Shown in pieces: positions 13,519 to 17,959 of a stretch of 17,959 nucleotides of DNA. A program made the translations under genes and the position numbers. This stretch comes from Oscillospiraceae bacterium. GTDB taxonomy: Bacteria > Bacillota > Clostridia > Oscillospirales > Oscillospiraceae. The first letter of the stretch is position 1, and the number at the start of each line of letters is the position of its first letter. The stretch covers positions 1-17,959 of the forward strand of contig JAHHSE010000018.1 in the NCBI GenBank assembly GCA_020025395.1, read 5' to 3'. The notes beneath the pieces were generated by a model. The model saw only the letters and a program-made list of their open reading frames with translations, did no database searches and was not told the origin of the DNA.

Positions 13519-13719
13519 ATGGCGGAGTTTGAATGCAGATTGAAAAAGTATCGGCAATTAAAGGATTTGACACAGGAGCAGCTGGCGGAAATGGTCGGAG
13601 TCCGCAGAGAAACCGTTATGCGCCTGGAAAAAGCACAATATAATCCATCCCTGAAACTGGCGGTTGATCTCTCACGAGCAGTAGAAGCACCCATTGAAGA
13701 AATCTTTGTTTTTGAGTGA
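13519..13719 (+). CDS. Small XRE-family transcriptional regulator (YozG-like)
   Basis: A 66-residue helix-turn-helix protein consisting of the HTH_3 domain alone. The helices are LKKYRQLKDLTQEQLAEMVG (8-27), VRRETVMRLEKAQYNPSL (28-45) and LAVDLSRAVEAPIEEIFVF. The recognition helix RRETVMRLE is typical of small regulators. It starts three bases after the DUF3796 stop and must be co-transcribed with it. It probably binds the three-half-site operator upstream of the pair. Such two-gene units are frequent in Clostridia and spread horizontally. Confidence 0.9.
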   Translation: MAEFECRLKKYRQLKDLTQEQLAEMVGVRRETVMRLEKAQYNPSLKLAVDLSRAVEAPIEEIFVFE

Positions 13720-13832
13720 CACAACTGCAAGAGGCGGAATTTCGGGAGAGCGGGGCCGGGGATTTCCCGGGTCCCAGGGCACAGAAGAAAGGGTGCACAT
13801 CGATTTCTCCGCACCGATCCTCCAAAAGAATC

Positions 13833-13861
13833 TGGACGATCTCCCCTCTGCATGGTATACT
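13833..13861 (+). promoter_or_regulatory. Candidate promoter for ung
   Basis: TATACT at 13856-13861 is preceded by TGG (extended -10), with TGGACG at 13833-13838 as a poor -35 at 17 bases. It lies 67 bases before the ung start. Nothing else was seen in the 209-base gap apart from a short GC-rich inverted repeat (CCGGG/CCCGG) near 13757-13771 with no T-run. Confidence 0.4.
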
Positions 13862-13928
13862 GATATCGATCCGAAGAAAACCGTCGCAGGAACATAGAGT
13901 ACAGGATTCGGAAATGGAGGAACCGTGT

Positions 13929-14651
13929 ATGTGTTTGCAAGCACATCCCTTTACGGAGGAGGCCTTGCGGGACCAACTCGGCGGGTGGTATCCGCTGCTG
14001 TCCGCCGCCGTTCGGGAAGAGACGGTGGAGACAATGAACCGAGTCCGGAAACGGAGGGAGGAGGGCTGGGTAGTCTATCCGCCCCAGGAGGCGGTCTTTC
14101 AGGCCTTGAAGACCACCCAGCCTCAGGAGGTAAAATGTGTGCTTCTGGGTCAGGACCCCTACCACGGCTCAGGGCAGGCCAACGGACTCTCCTTCTCTGT
14201 GGCGGCCGACTGCAGGCTGCCCCCCTCTCTGCGGAATATTTTTAAGGAGCTGAGCCAGGATCTGGGCTGTCCCTGCCCGCCCAATGGAGATCTTTCCGGC
14301 TGGGCCAAGCAGGGGGTGCTGCTCCTCAATTCCGTTTTGACGGTGGAGGAGGGAAAGCCGGAGAGCCACGCCAAGCTGGGCTGGCAGACTCTGACCGGGG
14401 AGATCGTGCGGATTCTCCTGACCCTGGATCAGCCCGTGGTCTTTCTCCTGTGGGGAAAGTATGCCCAAACCGTGGTGCGGAATGCTTGGAACACCCTCCC
14501 GGCCCCCCCTCAGCGCAAGCATCTGATCGCCACCGTCCATCCCAGTCCTCTCTCCGCCGGACGGGGCTTTTTTGGAAGCCGTCCCTTCTCTCGGGTCAAC
14601 AGCTGTTTGCAGAGCGAGGGGGCGGAACCCATCCGATGGGAGGCCTGGTAA
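13929..14651 (+). CDS. ung: Uracil-DNA glycosylase, family 1
   Basis: A 240-residue family-1 UDG that removes uracil from DNA to start base-excision repair. Motif A is GQDPYHG (74-80) with catalytic Asp76, followed by the family block SGQANGLSFSV. The uracil-pocket region GVLLLNSVLTV (129-139) contains Asn134. The DNA-intercalating motif is HPSPLSAGRGFFG (204-216) with His204. ATG 13929 is preferred because it follows GGAGG (13916-13920) at eight bases; an ATG at 13914 would overlap that site. The length is slightly above the usual 220-230 because of a longer C-terminus. The next gene's possible first ribosome binding site begins one base after its stop. Confidence 0.96.
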   Translation: MCLQAHPFTEEALRDQLGGWYPLLSAAVREETVETMNRVRKRREEGWVVYPPQEAVFQALKTTQPQEVKCVLLGQDPYHGSGQANGLSFSVAADCRLPPSLRNIFKELSQDLGCPCPPNGDLSGWAKQGVLLLNSVLTVEEGKPESHAKLGWQTLTGEIVRILLTLDQPVVFLLWGKYAQTVVRNAWNTLPAPPQRKHLIATVHPSPLSAGRGFFGSRPFSRVNSCLQSEGAEPIRWEAW

Positions 14652-14770
14652 AGGAGGCCGGGAAGATGGCTTTCAAGGGGACGATCCGTCCGAATGAGGG
14701 AGACCCGTGGACAAGGGCAGACGGATCGGTGCAGTCAAATGGATCCAAAGCGTTCAAGGGAGGTTCCGAT

Positions 14771-15229
14771 ATGAAAAAAGGAATAAAAATCTTTTTAATT
14801 GTATGTGCCTGTATTGTGGGCCTGGGGCTCATTGGCGGAACGGCGGCGTTTCTGATGGTAGGAAACGCCGCCAACGCGGAGGAGTACACCATGGGGAGCG
14901 ACACCATAAAATCCATTAAAGCGGTGGTGGAAAAGAGAAATGTCACCTCCATGTCCACAGAGATCAGCGATGGAGTCCGCACAGAGAGCGTCCACTATCA
15001 GTCGGATTCCGTCCAGGAGGATCTGGTGGAATACATCCAATACCTGCGGGATGAGGCGGGATTTCAGCTGACACAGGATATGGACCTGACGCAAATTCCG
15101 TCCACGGTGCAGCTGGGGAAGGAGTCAGAGGATCCGGGAGAAATCCTGATTCTCACCATTGATTACGATCCCTTTGGCTATACCCTGACGCTGAAAAAGG
15201 GAAAGGGGAGCCTGACCTTTTACGATTGA
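14771..15229 (+). CDS. Membrane-anchored or secreted protein of unknown function
   Basis: A 152-residue protein that I do not recognise, starting at ATG 14771 after AAGGGAGG (14756-14763). Residues 5-31 are strongly hydrophobic and act as a membrane anchor or uncleaved signal. The remainder is a small extracytoplasmic domain with alternating strands (AVVEKRNVTSMSTEIS, ILILTIDYDPFGYTLTLKK). A start at ATG 14666, in frame and behind AGGAGG (14652-14657), would add a 35-residue polar N-terminus and is a real alternative. Between the two starts a 9-bp stem (14682-14690 with 14720-14728) could form. It follows ung by as little as 14 bases and is probably co-transcribed. Confidence 0.75.
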   Translation: MKKGIKIFLIVCACIVGLGLIGGTAAFLMVGNAANAEEYTMGSDTIKSIKAVVEKRNVTSMSTEISDGVRTESVHYQSDSVQEDLVEYIQYLRDEAGFQLTQDMDLTQIPSTVQLGKESEDPGEILILTIDYDPFGYTLTLKKGKGSLTFYD

Positions 15230-15361
15230 GGAGTCAATCAGACCGCCATGGACCATCCAATGTACAGTCTCAAGGTCATGGGCAGACGGATTAAGGAGGG
15301 CGGCCGTGCCGGGACACGCCCCGCCCACGGGAAAGGAATGGGAGAAAAGTGGGAAAACCCC

Positions 15362-15390
15362 TTGCAATGCAGGGGAACCTGTGGTATACT
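15362..15390 (+). promoter_or_regulatory. Promoter of the rimP-nusA operon
   Basis: TTGCAA at 15362-15367, a 17-base spacer and TATACT at 15385-15390, preceded by TGG to make an extended -10. Predicted transcripts start near 15397, about 92 bases before the rimP start. The stretch 15230-15361 between genes contains a GC-rich hairpin (GGGCGG/CCGCCC around 15298-15328) but no gene. Confidence 0.8.
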
Positions 15391-15413
15391 AAGTGTGTAA
15401 GAAGTGTTTAAGT

Positions 15414-15444
15414 GAGAGTGGGACCTGGTCCCGCTCTTCTTTTT
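15414..15444 (+). terminator. Leader attenuator hairpin upstream of rimP-nusA
   Basis: An 11-bp stem (15414-15424 with 15428-15438, two G-T wobbles) with a CTG loop, followed by TTCTTTTTG. It lies wholly in the leader, downstream of the promoter and upstream of the rimP ribosome binding site. The interrupted U-tract makes it a modest terminator. In Bacillus subtilis NusA controls its own operon through a NusA-dependent leader terminator, so the same type of attenuation is a reasonable inference. Confidence 0.65.
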
Positions 15445-15488
15445 GCAATTAATTGACCCAGCAAAAAATTGGAAAGGGGAGGAAGACG

Positions 15489-15944
15489 ATGGCGAAGGTC
15501 ACCGAAACGGTCGCCCTTCTGGCCGCTCCCATCGTGGAGGAAAAGGGCTGTACCCTTTGGGATGTGGAGTATGTCCGGGAAGCGGGAGAATGGTATCTGC
15601 GGGTTTATATCGACAAAGAGGGGGGCGTCTCCATTGAGGATTGTGAGGCGGTCTCCCGCCCCCTGTCCGACCGGCTGGACCAGGTGGACCCCATTGAGGG
15701 CAGCTATACTTTTGAGGTCTCCTCTGCCGGGGCGGACCGTCCCCTGAAAAAGCCGGAGCATTTTGCGCAGATGATGGGCAGGGAGGTGGAGGTCCGCCTC
15801 TATCGGGCCCTGGATGGACAGAAAACCGTTGTGGGAACCCTCTCCGGCTATGAGGACGGGGCTGTGACTCTGTCCACCCCCTCCGGGGAGCGGGTCTTCT
15901 CGAAGGGAGAGACGGCCCAGATCAGACTGTATGTGACATTTTAA
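15489..15944 (+). CDS. rimP: Ribosome maturation factor RimP
   Basis: A 151-residue protein matching the normal RimP size (DUF150, YlxS in Bacillus). It assists 30S subunit maturation. The N-terminal alpha/beta domain contains APIVEEKGCTLWDVEYVREA and WYLRVYIDKEGGVSIEDCE, followed by the family sequence YTFEVSSAGADRPLKKPEHF, and the C-terminal SH3-like domain (about 92-151) has VEVRLYRALDGQKTVVGTL. GGGGAGGAAG at 15477-15486 supports ATG 15489; an in-frame ATG at 15453 lacks a ribosome binding site. It is the first gene of the rimP-nusA operon; nusA starts 18 bases after it. Confidence 0.95.
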   Translation: MAKVTETVALLAAPIVEEKGCTLWDVEYVREAGEWYLRVYIDKEGGVSIEDCEAVSRPLSDRLDQVDPIEGSYTFEVSSAGADRPLKKPEHFAQMMGREVEVRLYRALDGQKTVVGTLSGYEDGAVTLSTPSGERVFSKGETAQIRLYVTF

Positions 15945-15962
15945 ATAGGAGGAGTCAGTAAG

Positions 15963-17150
15963 ATGGCTGCGAGAAAGAACACAAAAGCCCAGAAGAGCAG
16001 CGAGCTGGACGGCGCCGAGTTTTTTGCCGCGGTTGCCCAGCTGGAGTCCGAGCGGGGCATTCCAAAAGGATATATGATCGAGAAAATCACCCAGGCTCTG
16101 GTCTCCGCCTATAAGCGGGACCACGAGGATGTGGGTGATAACCTGGTGGTGGACGCGGACGAGGTCAGCGGCCAGGTTCGGATGTTCATCCGGAAGGATG
16201 TGGTGGAGACCGTGGATAACTCCGGCACGGAAATCAGTCTGGAGGAGGCACGGGAAAAGCTTCCCAAGGCCCAGCTGGGGGATGTGGTCTCCATTGAGGT
16301 GAAGACCAGAAACTTCGGCCGTATCGCCGCCCAGACCGCCCGTCAAGTCATTATCCAGGGGATCAGGGAGGCCGAGCGGGGGATGATCTATGACGAGTTT
16401 AACTCCAAGGAGCATGAGATCATCACAGGGACGGTTACCCGCCTGGACCCCAAAAATGGGGCAGCCTCCCTCCGAATCACCAGCGGAAGCGAGTTTACCG
16501 ATGCCTACCTGGCCCCCGCCGAGCAGGTCCGGGGTGAGGTCATCCGGGAAGGGGATCGTCTGAAGGTCTATGTGGTGGAGGTCAGAAAGTCCAGCAGGGG
16601 CCCCCAGATCCTGATCTCCCGGACTCATCCCGGTCTGGTCAAGCGCCTCTTCGAGCTGGAGGTGCCTGAAATCTATGACGGCACCGTGGAGGTAAAGTCC
16701 ATCGCCCGGGAGGCCGGAAGCCGCACCAAGCTGGCGGTCTGGTCCGAGGACCGGGATGTGGACTGCATCGGTGCCTGTGTGGGCACGCGGGGCGGACGGG
16801 TCAACAACATCGTGGAGGAGCTTCACGGAGAAAAGGTGGATATCATCAAATGGTCGGAGGACCCCGGGGAATACATTGCCGCGGCCCTGGCCCCCGCCAA
16901 TGTTTTGAGTGTGGAAATCGTGGAGCCGGAGCGGAGCTGCCGGGTGGTGGTCCCCGATGACCAGCTCTCCCTGGCCATCGGAAAAGAGGGGCAGAACGCC
17001 CGTCTGGCCGCCAAGCTCACCGGCTTCAAAATTGACATTAAGCCCGCCTCTGCCTCTGTTGAACCTGAAGCAGCTGAGGAGGCAGTCTCCGCTGCGGCTG
17101 AGGGTGAGGAAGACCAAGCTGTCCCCGCTGAGGATACCGCTCAGGAATGA
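15963..17150 (+). CDS. nusA: Transcription termination/antitermination factor NusA
   Basis: A 395-residue NusA. The N-terminal RNA-polymerase binding domain (about 1-130) contains LESERGIPKGYMIEKITQAL and ends in ARQVIIQGIREAERG. The S1 domain follows (about 135-200), then KH1 with ISRTHPGLVKRLFELEVPEI and GACVGTRGGRVNNI, and KH2 with AIGKEGQNARLAAKLTG (about 339-355). It has no Gammaproteobacterial acidic repeats but has a Glu/Ala-rich C-terminal tail (about 365-395). It modulates pausing, termination and rRNA antitermination. AGGAGGAG at 15947-15954 supports ATG 15963. The operon continues into ylxR after a 65-base gap that contains a 6-bp hairpin (17159-17174). Confidence 0.98.
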   Translation: MAARKNTKAQKSSELDGAEFFAAVAQLESERGIPKGYMIEKITQALVSAYKRDHEDVGDNLVVDADEVSGQVRMFIRKDVVETVDNSGTEISLEEAREKLPKAQLGDVVSIEVKTRNFGRIAAQTARQVIIQGIREAERGMIYDEFNSKEHEIITGTVTRLDPKNGAASLRITSGSEFTDAYLAPAEQVRGEVIREGDRLKVYVVEVRKSSRGPQILISRTHPGLVKRLFELEVPEIYDGTVEVKSIAREAGSRTKLAVWSEDRDVDCIGACVGTRGGRVNNIVEELHGEKVDIIKWSEDPGEYIAAALAPANVLSVEIVEPERSCRVVVPDDQLSLAIGKEGQNARLAAKLTGFKIDIKPASASVEPEAAEEAVSAAAEGEEDQAVPAEDTAQE

Positions 17151-17215
17151 CGAAACACTCCCACCTCTGTGGGAATGACGGATGAAATTTTCCATTCCGG
17201 GAAAGGGTGAATGAC

Positions 17216-17494
17216 GTGCCCAAGAAAATACCCATGCGCCAATGCGTCGGATGCCGGGAGATGAAGCCAAAAAAAGAGCTGATTCGTGCCGTGCGTTCCC
17301 CTGACGGACAGGTATCCCTGGATTTTCGGGGGAAGCTGCCCGGCCGTGGTGCTTATGTGTGTCCCAACCCAGCCTGTCTGGCTCGGGCAAAAAAATCCAG
17401 AGCTCTGGAGCGTGCCTTTGAAATGGCCCTTCCCCCGGAGGTCTACGAGGCCCTTGAGGCCCAAATGAAGGAGGTGCCTCAGGATGTCCCATGA
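17216..17494 (+). CDS. rnpM: RNase P modulator RnpM (YlxR, DUF448)
   Basis: A 92-residue DUF448 protein. Core residues are PMRQCVGCREMKPKKELIR near the N-terminus and GRGAYVCPNPACLARAKK, including the two Cys-x-x-Cys-like groups (C11/C14 and C53/C58). YlxR binds RNase P RNA and was reported in Bacillus to modulate RNase P (RnpM). GTG 17216 is chosen because AAAGGGTGA lies six to fourteen bases upstream and the protein then begins PKKIPMR as in relatives; GTG 17207 would add three residues and is possible. It lies between nusA and the L7Ae-like gene, the classic order, and overlaps the next gene by 11 bases. Confidence 0.93.
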   Translation: MPKKIPMRQCVGCREMKPKKELIRAVRSPDGQVSLDFRGKLPGRGAYVCPNPACLARAKKSRALERAFEMALPPEVYEALEAQMKEVPQDVP

Positions 17495-17959
17495 TCCAAT
17501 TCTCCATCTGCTCGGCCTTGCCCGCAAGGCGGGACGGATGGAAATCGGCGAGGAGCCCGTAGGTGCGATCTGTCGTGCCAGGCAGGCCAAGCTGGTTTTG
17601 CTGGCTTCCGATGCCGCTCCCAACACCTGCCGCCGTGCCGCCCACTTTGGTGAGGCAGGCAATGTGCTGTGGATTACGCTTCCCTTCACCAAGGCGGAGC
17701 TGGGCTTTGCATTGGGCCGAAGCTCCTGTGCAATGCTGGCACTGACGGATTCTGGCTTTGCCGCGTCTGTTTTAGAGAAGCTGTCCCGCAGAGCTCCAGA
17801 GCAATACGGCCCAGCGGCCCAGCAGCTGCGGATCAAGGCGGACCGTGCCCTGCAGCGCCAGCGAGAGAAGCGTCAGCACGAAAAGAACCTTCGGGAGGGA
17901 AAGAAGCGAAAGCCCTGGACCGTTCCCAGCGGAGGAGCCGACCCCCGTCCTCCCAGGAA
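17484..17959 (+). CDS. ylxQ: L7Ae/L30e-family RNA-binding protein YlxQ (truncated by window end)
   Basis: The frame runs from ATG 17484 to the window end with no stop (158 codons visible). The first 100 residues are the L7Ae/L30e fold: LLGLARKAGRMEIGEEPV, AKLVLLASDAAPNTCRRAA and LPFTKAELGFALGRSSCAM. From about residue 106 a highly basic, Gln/Arg/Lys-rich extension follows (LQRQREKRQHEKNLREGKKR), then a Pro/Gly-rich stretch; it is absent from Bacillus YlxQ (about 100 residues). It probably binds kink-turn-like RNA, with the tail adding nonspecific RNA contacts. The start overlaps rnpM by 11 bases, indicating translational coupling. infB would be expected next. A fusion to the next gene cannot be excluded from the window. 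Confidence 0.88.
   Translation, partial: MSHDPILHLLGLARKAGRMEIGEEPVGAICRARQAKLVLLASDAAPNTCRRAAHFGEAGNVLWITLPFTKAELGFALGRSSCAMLALTDSGFAASVLEKLSRRAPEQYGPAAQQLRIKADRALQRQREKRQHEKNLREGKKRKPWTVPSGGADPRPPR

Noticed and set aside
13716..13928. N-terminal extension of ung of about 71 codons
   Set aside because: The extension is not UDG-like, overlaps the XRE stop and covers the candidate promoter; the ATG at 13929 has a good ribosome binding site.
15248..15400. A 50-codon frame before rimP
   Set aside because: It lacks a ribosome binding site and overlaps the rimP promoter.
15408..17645. A 745-codon open frame on the minus strand
   Set aside because: It lies opposite rimP, nusA and rnpM, which are certain genes. 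Its composition (Gly/His/Leu/Pro rich, no domain) is that of a mirror frame of GC-rich coding DNA.

Overview
The window reads as a chromosomal segment of a moderately GC-rich, low-GC-phylum (Bacillota) gut-type Clostridia, most likely an Oscillospiraceae/Ruminococcaceae relative. The support is gene content and order: rimP-nusA-ylxR-ylxQ in the classic Firmicute order, a MazF/EndoA gene near nrdR, abundant AGGAGG-type ribosome binding sites and sigma-A-like promoters. The taxonomic call is inference. No rRNA, tRNA, CRISPR array, IS element or phage module was seen.

Layout. (1) 1-1866: the tail of an unidentified gene, a MazF-type toxin gene with no visible antitoxin, a secreted coiled-coil protein of unknown function and nrdR, closed by a strong terminator. 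(2) 1989-2435: a small repetitive lipoprotein with its own terminator. (3) 2515-9517: the centrepiece, a seven-kilobase same-strand zinc operon. A consensus promoter overlaps a Fur/Zur-like 15-bp palindrome. It is followed by a Fur-family regulator, a small membrane protein with an HDC-N4-C-x-x-C motif, znuA, znuC, znuB, a COG0523 metallochaperone GTPase with a His/Cys-rich loop, a natural fusion of a degenerate COG0523-like GTPase domain to a COG0701 (YcgR/ArsP-like) permease, and a TIGR03943/DUF1980 (YcgQ-like) partner. The last three genes look like a second, poorly understood metal-handling module attached to the ZnuABC importer. (4) 9518-11913: a convergent intergenic region with an 18-bp hairpin, a multipass membrane protein on the minus strand and a divergent polysaccharide-deacetylase lipoprotein. 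(5) 11914-13719: an AT-richer patch with decayed reading frames, then a DUF3796 membrane protein and a small XRE regulator behind a strong promoter and palindromic operator. (6) 13929-15229: uracil-DNA glycosylase and a membrane-anchored protein of unknown function. (7) 15362-17959: the rimP-nusA-rnpM(ylxR)-ylxQ transcription/translation operon, led by a strong promoter and a terminator-like leader hairpin, running off the window before the expected infB.

How the genes work together: the Fur-family protein probably represses the whole zinc operon when zinc is sufficient. ZnuA captures zinc outside the membrane and ZnuB/ZnuC import it. The GTPases and the COG0701/TIGR03943 pair may deliver or move the metal (or a metal-bound ligand) under zinc limitation. 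The direct fusion of a CobW-type domain to the permease is the most informative and unusual architecture in the window.
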